DNA of 55,344 nt from CAYIHX01 sp964363305 (GTDB taxonomy: Bacteria; Bdellovibrionota; UBA1018): NCBI GenBank assembly GCA_964363305.1, contig CAYIHX010000024.1, forward strand, positions 1 to 55,344, read 5' to 3'. Each line of letters opens with the position of its first letter. The first letter of the stretch is position 1. This document shows, in pieces, positions 20,223 to 28,014 of this stretch. The position numbers and the translations under genes were made by a program. The notes under the pieces were generated by a model. It saw only the letters and a program-made list of their open reading frames with translations. It ran no database searches and was not told the origin of the DNA.

Positions 20223-20921
20223 ATGACGAAATCCAACTGGCTCATCATCCTTAGCTTGACCATGCTTTCGGGGACCTTGTTCGCGGATGAGAAGGTCGAT
20301 GTCGACGCCATCAAGGAAAAATATTGGGCACGCGGAAACGAATCAGAGCTCGGAGTCGTTCAGAATCGACAGTATTCCAAGGAAAAGAAATTCCAGCTCT
20401 CGCTCATCGGCGGCATCTCCTTTTCTGATCCATTCCTGAGCGTAAAACAGGTCGGAGCCTCCGCCGGTTTTCACCTCAACGAGTACATTTCATTTCACGC
20501 ACTCTGGTGGAAATACATCGCCGACGACTCGTCCGCGCTAAAAACATTCAAAGAAACGCTCGGCGCGACAACCAACACGAACATTCCAAACTGGTACCTG
20601 GGCGGAGAAGTCGCGGGGAGTATTCTGTACGGAAAGCTCAGCGTCGTTGGAAAGGCCATCATCTATTACGATATGCACCTCCTCGGGGGAGGCGGCGTGA
20701 CCCAGACTGAAAGCGGGCTTTTTGGAACCGTCTCCGGAGGAATCGGCCAACAAGTGTACCTCAATCGATGGATCTCACTGAGCGTCGACTATCGGTTGCA
20801 GTGGTACCGAGAAGCAATTCTTGAAAAAACCATCCCCGCCCGCATGGGTCAACTCCAGGGCTATAGAAACAACTGGAACAATACCATCAACCTAGGTGTC
20901 AACGTTTTGTGGGGACTATAA
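20223..20921 (+). CDS. Outer-membrane beta-barrel protein
   Basis: This is a 232-residue protein with a signal peptide (NWLIILSLTMLSGTLFA). The mature start DEKVDVDAIKEKYWARGNESELGVVQNRQY, followed by alternating beta strands (FQLSLIGGISFSDPFLSVK and ISLSVDYRLQWY), matches a small outer-membrane barrel family known from myxobacteria. The last strand ends in Leu (GVNVLWGL) rather than Phe. The start at 20223 is preferred over the ATG at 20217 because AGGGAG at 20211-20216 then has a 6-nt spacing. In the cluster it would be the outer-membrane end of the envelope-spanning machine, comparable to GltA/GltB/GltH. Confidence 0.78.
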   Translation: MTKSNWLIILSLTMLSGTLFADEKVDVDAIKEKYWARGNESELGVVQNRQYSKEKKFQLSLIGGISFSDPFLSVKQVGASAGFHLNEYISFHALWWKYIADDSSALKTFKETLGATTNTNIPNWYLGGEVAGSILYGKLSVVGKAIIYYDMHLLGGGGVTQTESGLFGTVSGGIGQQVYLNRWISLSVDYRLQWYREAILEKTIPARMGQLQGYRNNWNNTINLGVNVLWGL

Positions 20922-20923
20922 AA

Positions 20924-22765
20924 ATGAGCAACGTACATCTTCTTCTCCTCCTGGCATCAGGCCCCCTGGCCCTCGCCAACGGCGAAGGAATCCCGGCGAT
21001 CGGCGTCTTTTCAGGGACCCCCTGCACGGCCGACGAGCGATGGACTTTCACCAATGAGATCGATCCCGAGCAACGCCTCTCTCTTGCAGGACTGACGGAA
21101 AACCGAATCTCCTCGATTGTCGCCTTCGCCGAAGCACTCGCGCTGCGACAAAAATCCTACACGGATGGCATGAGTACCTTGACCGAGTACTTCATCAGTC
21201 GCTCCCTGTTTTCGTCCCAACTACCCCACATCGCCTTCAAGGGTTTCGCAGCCGTCCTGAAACGGCCCGTCAGTCCAGAAATCCTCCCGGCTCAGCTCGC
21301 GGCGCTGTCCTGCCTCGAACAAATTGACAGGCGCTTTCCCTCGATTGGCATCCCAGATTTTCTCGATGCCCAGATCCCCGCCCTCATTCAGGCAAGCCGC
21401 CTCCACCCAACCCATCTTGCGATCATCCAACGAACGGCATTCCGGCGAGCCCAATCCCTCACTCGCAACAAGAGATCATCCGAAGGGAAAATCCTCGCCT
21501 TGAGTCGACTTCTTCCGGCAGAGAGCGTGGAACGCCACCTTATTGAAGCTTCGATCGCCCTCAAATCACTCCGTTATTCGATCGCCCTAGTTGAACTCAA
21601 AAAGGCCCTTCGCTTCACGAGGTGGCCTGACTATCTCTCGAGCGAGCGGAATGAGACGAATCTCACGTTCGCACGAGCGCTCTACTCCATCGGTGAATAT
21701 GACGCGGCGACCACAGCCTTTCGTACCATTGAAAAAAGCTCGAACCTGCTCGCCAACGCTCTCTCCGACCTGAGCTGGGCTCAGCTCCAGAATGAAAAGC
21801 CCAACGACGCGATTGGCACCGCCCTCAGTCTTCGAACGGGAAATATGCGGCATACCTTTGCGCCAGAGGCACCGATGGTAATGGCGATGGCTCTCTCGGA
21901 ACTCTGTCAGTTTCCAGAATCCCTCAAGTCCATTGCGCAGTTCCGAAGAGACTACGGCCCAAGCTTCGTCTGGCTCGACGAATGGTCAAAGGCTCGAAAG
22001 CCACTCTATCCTGCTCTCGTCGACTTTCTCCTCGTATCGCGGCAGCCGAACAGTATTTCAAAAATTCCGATCCGAGTTGGAACAGAGTTTCTAAAAAGCA
22101 CGGTCTTCATCAGCCACCAAGAGGAATTAAACCTCCTCATCGACGAGAGGACTGCATCCGTAGAAATGGCAAAACAGGGATCAGGAGAACAACGCATCCT
22201 TGCCATAGAAGTCATGAACCGGGCGCGGGAACTCAAAAGATTGATTCCCGACGCACGTAAAGGCCTTGAAGAGGAAGATCCACTTCCGGAGAAAGTGCGA
22301 CTCCAGCTTAACCAGTTCAGAAACCTGATCAATCGGTACCTCCGAATTCGTCAGGCGGCCGGACCATGGAAGTCAATCCTGGCTCACCACCGCCAAGAGG
22401 AACTTCTTCGCAAGGCGCGACTTCAGACCTCCATTGAGCAAGATTTGGTCCGCCGCGCGGAAAAAATGCGCGCGCAATTGGCGGAGATCACGGAAAACGA
22501 CGAGTTCATCGAGATTGAGATCCTCAACGGTGCAAGCCAAGATCTAGTTTGGAAAAATGCCCATCCTGAGTTCAGGGGGGTCGCCGAACCGCAAAAATCT
22601 TCCGGTCAAACATTAGACTGGGGAAAATCAGCCGCATGGGCTGAATCAGAGAATGCTGAAATTTGGGAGGACGAGCTTGGCTCTTTCAAAACTGACCTCT
22701 TCAACAACTGCACCAGCAAGGATAAATATCTTACCGTCCGACTGGGAGAAAAACGCCATGAGTAA
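20924..22765 (+). CDS. Second exported helical-repeat protein of the motor cluster
   Basis: This is a 613-residue protein starting MSNVHLLLLLASGPLALANG, a signal peptide. Two Cys occur early (SGTPCTADERW and LSCLEQ). Residues about 180-330 read as TPR-like helices (AFRRAQSLTRNKRSSEGKIL, LTFARALYSIGEYDAATTAF). The C-terminal third (about 400-520) is strongly charged and helical, possibly coiled coil (LRKARLQTSIEQDLVRRAEK). It lies 2 bp after the barrel gene and overlaps the next gene by 8 bp. It may bridge the AgmX-like protein and the barrel, but that is inference. Confidence 0.75.
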   Translation: MSNVHLLLLLASGPLALANGEGIPAIGVFSGTPCTADERWTFTNEIDPEQRLSLAGLTENRISSIVAFAEALALRQKSYTDGMSTLTEYFISRSLFSSQLPHIAFKGFAAVLKRPVSPEILPAQLAALSCLEQIDRRFPSIGIPDFLDAQIPALIQASRLHPTHLAIIQRTAFRRAQSLTRNKRSSEGKILALSRLLPAESVERHLIEASIALKSLRYSIALVELKKALRFTRWPDYLSSERNETNLTFARALYSIGEYDAATTAFRTIEKSSNLLANALSDLSWAQLQNEKPNDAIGTALSLRTGNMRHTFAPEAPMVMAMALSELCQFPESLKSIAQFRRDYGPSFVWLDEWSKARKPLYPALVDFLLVSRQPNSISKIPIRVGTEFLKSTVFISHQEELNLLIDERTASVEMAKQGSGEQRILAIEVMNRARELKRLIPDARKGLEEEDPLPEKVRLQLNQFRNLINRYLRIRQAAGPWKSILAHHRQEELLRKARLQTSIEQDLVRRAEKMRAQLAEITENDEFIEIEILNGASQDLVWKNAHPEFRGVAEPQKSSGQTLDWGKSAAWAESENAEIWEDELGSFKTDLFNNCTSKDKYLTVRLGEKRHE

Positions 22766-23078
22766 ATGCAAAACAATGTCATTGAACAATGCGCTCATTC
22801 ACGACAAGAATGAGGCCCATGCCGGACAACTACGAAGAGTAACGGATTTTGGCTGCGAACTCCACGTCGCTTGCGCTACCAATCCCTGGGGACCAGTCTT
22901 CAACCGCGGGCGCGAGCTCACCTTAAACGTCCTCAGCGAAGATGAGAGCGTGGCCGAGGCGATTCCGGTTTCGTTAGATGGTATACGCAAATGCCCGCAG
23001 GCCTGGATATATCGACTCAATTTTGAAAGAAAACCAAAGCTCGCTGCGCCTTCTCAAGATACGGAAAGTACCCGATAG
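22758..23078 (+). CDS. Small cytoplasmic protein, possibly PilZ-like
   Basis: This is a 106-residue protein without a signal peptide. The ATG at 22758 overlaps the previous stop (ATGAGTAA). The pattern LRRVTDFGCELHVAC, then GRELTLNVLSEDESVAEAIPV, is beta-rich and reminiscent of PilZ domains, but the RxxxR c-di-GMP motif is not evident. It is the last gene of the motor cluster and ends overlapping the convergent GreA-like gene by 25 bp. The family is not recognised with confidence. Confidence 0.55.
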   Translation: MSKCKTMSLNNALIHDKNEAHAGQLRRVTDFGCELHVACATNPWGPVFNRGRELTLNVLSEDESVAEAIPVSLDGIRKCPQAWIYRLNFERKPKLAAPSQDTESTR

Positions 23079-23440
23079 ACTCGCGTCTCGTTTCGCACTT
23101 CAATTTTGATTTCATCACCGTGTTTTCGGCCGAGTAAACGCTCGCCTAATGGAGACTGCGGGGTAACCACTTGAATAGCCCACGTCCCGACCCGCGTAAC
23201 AAGACCACCACCGCCAGGGACGAGAAGAAGCCAGCTAGTCACCCCACGCGTCTCGACTTCGACCAATGCCGGTGGAACGATGGGCTCGCCATCCGGGTGC
23301 TCGCGCACCGGAAGCATTCGATACATCGCCAGTTGCCGCACCGCGATCGCGGTGCGATCGCCGTCCTGCGCGGCTCGAGCATCCTCGAGCTCCTCCCGAA
23401 AATGCTTCTCCATTTCTCGGATCACCGTGGCCTTTTTCAT
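23054..23440 (-). CDS. GreA/GreB C-terminal-domain protein with short N-terminus
   Basis: The 128 residues end in the typical GreA/GreB FKBP-like domain: VVTPQSPLGERLLGRKHGDEIKIEV followed by RVYRVLSV. The N-terminal part (MKKATVIREMEKHFREELED) has only about 40 helical residues and lacks the full coiled coil with the paired acidic tip that GreA needs to reach the RNA polymerase active centre. It may be a Gre-fold homologue (Gfh or Rnk type) that binds the polymerase secondary channel without transcript cleavage. It follows the 335-residue gene by 2 bp on the same strand. Confidence 0.7.
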   Translation of the reverse strand: MKKATVIREMEKHFREELEDARAAQDGDRTAIAVRQLAMYRMLPVREHPDGEPIVPPALVEVETRGVTSWLLLVPGGGGLVTRVGTWAIQVVTPQSPLGERLLGRKHGDEIKIEVRNETRVYRVLSVS

Positions 23441-23442
23441 GG

Positions 23443-24450
23443 CTAGTGCGACGGCCGCAAAGCGGTCCAGCGCCCGAGAAGACGCTTGAGCGGTGAAACT
23501 GACCCTCGCACAAACTCCTTCGCGGAAAACCAGCCACGCAACACTTCACCGCCAAGACCGCGCGCGCGGGAATTAACCAAGGATTGAAGCGGTTCATCGA
23601 GAGGCACTCCCCAGACCCGATTCAAAATATAAAATCCCGCGATTGCGCTTCCTAACGAACCCACGGCCGCCAAGACCTTCGTCAAGCGGACCCAATCCAC
23701 TTCCTTCCCCAGCCGAGACTCGAGAAGTATCCGAGCGGAAACGAGGCTCCGCAGGGCCGACGGTCGAAAATCCGAAAAATCGCGCATGAACTCCAATAGC
23801 AGATCCGTTCCCGAAGGCCGACTCACGCCCCTGGGCAGGTCGCGAAGACTGCCCGGGACGGAGTGGTCCCACATACTGGGAACATGAATGAGAACATCTG
23901 CCTCAGCTCGGAATCGAATGATCTTCACCAACGGCGCCCCAGCGGCCGACTGTAAAAAGACGGAACCGGTGACACCCTGATTTTTCGACCCGTCCCCCTC
24001 AATCGAACGAAACCCAGCCTTTCCAAGAATTCTTAAAACGTCGAGGAATGAGTCGCTCGGTACCCAAACGCAAACCTCGGGGCCAGCCAGCGGCCCCCCC
24101 TCCTCCTCTGTCACCGCCAGATAGAGCGCAAGCTCGCCCCCAACGACGACCCGACCCTTCACCGAGAATATGGAAAAAATAACCGACTCCAGCTCCTGGA
24201 GCGCCAACGCTCGCTTCAATAAGTCTCGTTGATAAGCCTCTTCAAAAAGGGGACTGCGCACCTCGGGCGAAAGAGCCATGACAAGGTCTAGCTTCCGAAG
24301 CTCCTCAAGCAGAGATCGCTCAACGGCTTCAGGCACTTCTCCCACACGGCCCGAAAGCGCTTCCTCGATCCAAATCGGTACGTCCCTCGCGGCCTGGTGA
24401 TAGAGGTCTCTCTCGGTTTCTGCGGCAATCCTCAATTGGAGCTTCGACAT
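23443..24450 (-). CDS. Unknown protein, possibly degenerate nucleotidyltransferase-like
   Basis: This is a 335-residue protein starting with MSKLQLRIAAETERDLYHQA. The central part (about 85-180: FSVKGRVVVGGELALYLAVT, then PEVCVWVPSDSFLDVLRILG) resembles the layout of uncharacterised nucleotidyltransferases that carry a Gly-Gly helix followed by an acidic strand. The paired catalytic Asp residues are not there. A hydrophobic stretch lies near 260-280 (VLAAVGSLGSAIAGFYILNR). It is co-directional with the GreA-like gene (2-bp gap) and divergent from the histidine kinase. The assignment is speculative; treat as unknown. Confidence 0.55.
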   Translation of the reverse strand: MSKLQLRIAAETERDLYHQAARDVPIWIEEALSGRVGEVPEAVERSLLEELRKLDLVMALSPEVRSPLFEEAYQRDLLKRALALQELESVIFSIFSVKGRVVVGGELALYLAVTEEEGGPLAGPEVCVWVPSDSFLDVLRILGKAGFRSIEGDGSKNQGVTGSVFLQSAAGAPLVKIIRFRAEADVLIHVPSMWDHSVPGSLRDLPRGVSRPSGTDLLLEFMRDFSDFRPSALRSLVSARILLESRLGKEVDWVRLTKVLAAVGSLGSAIAGFYILNRVWGVPLDEPLQSLVNSRARGLGGEVLRGWFSAKEFVRGSVSPLKRLLGRWTALRPSH

Positions 24451-24552
24451 CGTTCCCCCCGACTCAGTCTATCCCTCAAACGCATGGAAGCTCAAATACT
24501 TACCGCGTCAAAATCTAGACGCCGAAAAATTATGCTAAGTTCGCTCTCGATC

Positions 24553-25485
24553 ATGAAGAAGCGTAGCTGGCTCTGGGTTTTTCTTTTCATAAGCGTCATT
24601 GTCCTCCTCGGTACCCTCGCTACCGGATGGAATCTCGTACTGGTCAGAGACCACCTGAACCTGCTTGAACTCGCCGAAAAACTCCCCAAGCCGCCGGTTC
24701 CAAGACGAGGCCCTTGGCTCAGTCTCATCTTAGGCTCCGTCGGCTTTCTCATGGTCATCTTAGGGCTCGTCCTGTTTTTTGTTAAGGTCCTCCGAGAGAT
24801 GAAACTGAACCAAGCTCAGTCAGAATTCATCGCCAGCATGAGCCACGAACTAAAAACCCCGATCGCCACCATCGAGCTGTGCAGCTCCCTCCTTCGCCTG
24901 GGCGCTACTCCAGCCGAGAGTCAGACGCTCTGGACCTCATACGACTCTGAGCTTCGTCGCCTCAAGGAACAAGTTGATACTCTCCTCGAGGCGGCCCGAT
25001 GGCAGGCCCACGATGACCGCCTGCAACCCGAGAAGATTCAACTCGAAAACTGGCTGAATTCCGCCCTCGGCCGCTGGAAGACCATCCTGGGACCGGATGC
25101 CCAGATCCGTCGACGAGGAGACCGTCTCGACGGCACGACCGTGATTGACCCCCGTGCCCTGGATCTTATTTCGGACAACCTCGTAGATAACGCCAAAAAA
25201 TTCTCGCGCGGCACGACGAGACTCACGGTCGAAAGCCAACTCGATAGAAAAAAATGGCGGCTGCGCTTTACCGATGAAGGCTGGGGGTTTCACCCTCAGG
25301 ATTCTGAAAAAATTTTCAAGCGTTTCAAACGTGGAAAATCCGTCGCTCCCTATTCAGTTCCAGGAACGGGCCTCGGTCTATTTCTTGCGGCCTCGGCCAG
25401 CAAGGCATCTGGGCTCAAGCTGACTGGCGTCAGCAATGGCCTCGAGCTCGGAGCCACCTTCACCATCGAGGGACGACTGAAATGA
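24553..25485 (+). CDS. Sensor histidine kinase
   Basis: This is a 310-residue two-component sensor. Two transmembrane helices (SWLWVFLFISVIVLLGTLAT near 5-25 and LSLILGSVGFLMVILGLVLF near 57-78) frame a periplasmic part of only about 30 residues, so ligand sensing may occur in the membrane or through a partner. Then come HisKA (FIASMSHELKTPIATIEL, phospho-His in SHE) and HATPase (NLVDNAKKF; FTDEGWGF; GTGLGLFLA). The start at 24553 is chosen because MKKRSW is a normal start before the first helix; in-frame ATGs at 24532 and 24484 are alternatives. It overlaps the regulator gene by 4 bp. Confidence 0.88.
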   Translation: MKKRSWLWVFLFISVIVLLGTLATGWNLVLVRDHLNLLELAEKLPKPPVPRRGPWLSLILGSVGFLMVILGLVLFFVKVLREMKLNQAQSEFIASMSHELKTPIATIELCSSLLRLGATPAESQTLWTSYDSELRRLKEQVDTLLEAARWQAHDDRLQPEKIQLENWLNSALGRWKTILGPDAQIRRRGDRLDGTTVIDPRALDLISDNLVDNAKKFSRGTTRLTVESQLDRKKWRLRFTDEGWGFHPQDSEKIFKRFKRGKSVAPYSVPGTGLGLFLAASASKASGLKLTGVSNGLELGATFTIEGRLK

Positions 25486-26168
25486 TGACCCCTCATCTGT
25501 TCAAAAGTGCTCTCATCCTCGAAGATGAACCCAACCTCGCATCCGCTCTTAAAATTGCCATGGCAAGAATCCACCTCCCGACCGTGCTCACCTCCACGCT
25601 CTCGGAGGCGCGCCGCGAAATTGCCCGGATCAACCCCGATTTCGTTCTCTTGGACCGCAAGGTTCCTGACGGAGATTCGCTTTCGCTTTGCGCAGAACTA
25701 CGAAACACGGGCTATGAAGGAATGATCCTCATGCTCACCGCCGCCGGCGAAACAAAAGACCGTATCGCCGGCCTTCGCTCCGGGGCAGACGACTACCTTG
25801 CGAAACCATTTTCCTGGGAAGAACTCTCCGCCCGGATCGAAGCGCTAGGTCGGCGAGCACGCAAAGGGACGGACTCCGCCGGCGACCTTTGGACAATTGA
25901 TAAAAATCGGCTCCGAATTCAAAGCCCCAAGGGTTGGGTGCAACTCACCCCGCTCGAATTTAAACTCGCGACACACTTAATTCAGGCGAGCGGGGCAATT
26001 GTCAGCCGAGATGATCTGCTCCGGTCCGTCTGGGGGTTCACCCTCCTTCCGAAGACCCGGACAGTCGATCTTTTTGTCGGCCGCATTCGAAAGCTATTTG
26101 AACCGAACCCCGAGGAGCCCAGGCACTTTCTCACCATTCGGGGAGCCGGATACCGTTTTCAGAATTGA
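25482..26168 (+). CDS. OmpR-family response regulator
   Basis: This is a 228-residue DNA-binding regulator and the partner of the overlapping histidine kinase. It has a receiver domain (LILEDEPNLA; phospho-Asp58 in VLLDRKVPDG; Lys in DDYLAKPF) and a winged-helix DNA-binding domain (LTPLEFKLATHLIQ; RTVDLFVGRIRKLFEP; IRGAGYRF). Its target genes cannot be read from the window. Its 3' end overlaps the last gene of the convergent ftsEX operon by 10 bp. Confidence 0.92.
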   Translation: MMTPHLFKSALILEDEPNLASALKIAMARIHLPTVLTSTLSEARREIARINPDFVLLDRKVPDGDSLSLCAELRNTGYEGMILMLTAAGETKDRIAGLRSGADDYLAKPFSWEELSARIEALGRRARKGTDSAGDLWTIDKNRLRIQSPKGWVQLTPLEFKLATHLIQASGAIVSRDDLLRSVWGFTLLPKTRTVDLFVGRIRKLFEPNPEEPRHFLTIRGAGYRFQN

Positions 26169-27094
26169 AAGCCGAGCTGGAGCCCGACGAACGGTCCGCT
26201 CAGATCAATTGAAATCGACTCATATTGGCCATTCACCTGCAGAACCTCTCCTCCACTCCCGATAAGGGACGGAGCCATGGAGGGTGTTCGTAAAAATCGA
26301 TATCCCCCCTCAATTCCGAGCTGGAGCCAAGGGACCGGGCTGACCGCAGCCCCGATTTTTGCTAGAAAGCCATAAGCCAGGCCCGCATAGATCGTCTGGT
26401 TGCTCCCGGCTGACTGCAGCGCCGTCGATGTGAAGGAGGTCCCGGGCCCCATGCCACCGAGCACGCTCAGTGGTATGCTGAACCAACGATTGGACCAGAG
26501 GGTAAACTCGCCACCGACCATCACTGGCCAGCTCACCAACGTCCAGTGATAGGTATTTCCGCCGGTCTCCACCGCGTAGGCTTGCTGCATGAGTCCTTCA
26601 AGCCGAGCGATCGCGGCGAACCGCTCATTGAACCGAACACCGAGCTCGCCCCCGAAGTGATATCCGTTTTGCAGGGCAGCAGTCGTCGAAGCGATCAGTC
26701 CATTCACCTCACCTGGCGCGAAAAAACCATAACCGCCGAGCAGTCGAACCATGAACCAGCGATGCCTCTTGGAAGAGGCGTCCTTTTTCTGTGGCGTGAG
26801 CTCACCTATCACATCGGGCGTGCCCGGAAGACTTGGTTTGTTCGGATCTACGAACAAAAGAGAATCGGCCGGAACAAAGCCGACCAATCCTTCGGAAGTA
26901 CGAACCTTGTAGTAGCCCTCGATCGGGACGTTTGAAGCCGTGACCGCAGAACTTTTGAGAAGCTCGATGAGCACGGGAAAATTTTCTCCGGGACCCGCTC
27001 GAACCTCGATCTTGTCAAGATCGACACGAGCGAACTTGGCCGCCTCGGCGGAAGTACAAAAAAAGAAGGCGATGCAAAACGCCGCGAATCTCAA
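26159..27094 (-). CDS. SH3b domain plus outer-membrane-barrel-like protein
   Basis: This is a 311-residue exported protein with signal peptide FAAFCIAFFFCTSAEA. Residues 20-85 form a bacterial SH3 domain (VDLDKIEVRAGPGENFPVLI; YYKVRTSEGLVGFVPADSL), a fold that often binds cell wall. From about 115 to the final Phe there are alternating strands typical of a small outer-membrane barrel (ARLEGLMQQAYAV; LQLGIEGGYRF; FVGLQLGFQF). The fusion could tether the outer membrane to peptidoglycan. It is the last gene of the ftsEX-envC operon and overlaps the M23 gene by 4 bp. Confidence 0.78.
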   Translation of the reverse strand: MRFAAFCIAFFFCTSAEAAKFARVDLDKIEVRAGPGENFPVLIELLKSSAVTASNVPIEGYYKVRTSEGLVGFVPADSLLFVDPNKPSLPGTPDVIGELTPQKKDASSKRHRWFMVRLLGGYGFFAPGEVNGLIASTTAALQNGYHFGGELGVRFNERFAAIARLEGLMQQAYAVETGGNTYHWTLVSWPVMVGGEFTLWSNRWFSIPLSVLGGMGPGTSFTSTALQSAGSNQTIYAGLAYGFLAKIGAAVSPVPWLQLGIEGGYRFLRTPSMAPSLIGSGGEVLQVNGQYESISIDLSGPFVGLQLGFQF

Positions 27095-28014
27095 GGAAGA
27101 ACCTTGAGAAGATCAAGCGGATCAAACTTCACCCGATGAGCGACCGCGCCCCAATGAAGGTGAGGGCCGCTCGAGCGCCCCGTGTTGCCCGAGAACGCCA
27201 CGATCTGGCCGGCCTTGACCCGATCGCCCTGTTTCGCCTTAAAGTGACTCAGGTGGGCATACACGGTGAGGAACCCCAATCCGTGATCGATAATCACAGT
27301 ATTGCCGGTGAAGAAAAGATCTCGAGTCATCACAACAATACCATCACCCGCCGCCCGCACTGAGCGGCCCTTATGAGCCTTAAGATCCGCGCCGGTGTGA
27401 AAACTTTGAAGCGCGCCATTGAACATCCGCTTGTTCCCGAACCGGCTGGTCAATCGGCTCTTGATCGGGAGACGAAAACGGCCAACCCAAAGACGTTCAG
27501 GACTCGAGTTCCCGTACACCTGAGCGATATCCCGCGATTCCTCCGAAATACGAGCCAGCGACTCCTCGCTGAGCTTCACGAATTTCGGATCAACGGGAAG
27601 AGCTTCTTCCTTATAGTTCCCAGAAATGACCTCAAACTGGATCTCCACTTTTCGGGTTCCAGCAGCGCTTTCAAGGGTCACCTCGACAGTCTGGGCGCCC
27701 GGAGGCGTATTGAAAGGAACGGCAAAGACACCGTCCACGCCAAAAAATTCGAACCGAGTCTCCCCCAACCTTCCATGCGCCTTGAGGTCAGGCGCAAGAA
27801 CTCCTGGCCCGCTCAGTCGGAGGTGGGCGAGGTGACCGTCCTGGACTTTCCGGGATGCGAGGGCAATTTCAACCTCAGGTTTCTGGTCTTCAGCCGGAGT
27901 AGTGACCGAAAACCCCAAAACGAAGGCGCAAACCCCCAGGGCAAGGAAGAACCTAGTCTTCCCCCAAAACCTTCGCTCGCAACTGCCCATCTTGGAAACG
28001 GACTCGAATCTCAT
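27091..28014 (-). CDS. M23-family peptidoglycan endopeptidase
   Basis: This is a 307-residue exported metallopeptidase that cleaves peptide cross-links in the cell wall. The signal anchor is RFFLALGVCAFVLGFSVTTP. An Ig-like N-terminal region (about 45-130) is followed by the LytM domain. Zinc ligands are intact: FHTGADLKA (His, Asp) and GPHLHWG (HxH), with YAHLSHF between. The start at 28014 has AAGGTGGGAG before it; an ATG at 27990 is possible but has no such site. It overlaps xseA by 62 bp. It shares the operon with the inactive homologue EnvC. Confidence 0.9.
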   Translation of the reverse strand: MRFESVSKMGSCERRFWGKTRFFLALGVCAFVLGFSVTTPAEDQKPEVEIALASRKVQDGHLAHLRLSGPGVLAPDLKAHGRLGETRFEFFGVDGVFAVPFNTPPGAQTVEVTLESAAGTRKVEIQFEVISGNYKEEALPVDPKFVKLSEESLARISEESRDIAQVYGNSSPERLWVGRFRLPIKSRLTSRFGNKRMFNGALQSFHTGADLKAHKGRSVRAAGDGIVVMTRDLFFTGNTVIIDHGLGFLTVYAHLSHFKAKQGDRVKAGQIVAFSGNTGRSSGPHLHWGAVAHRVKFDPLDLLKVLP

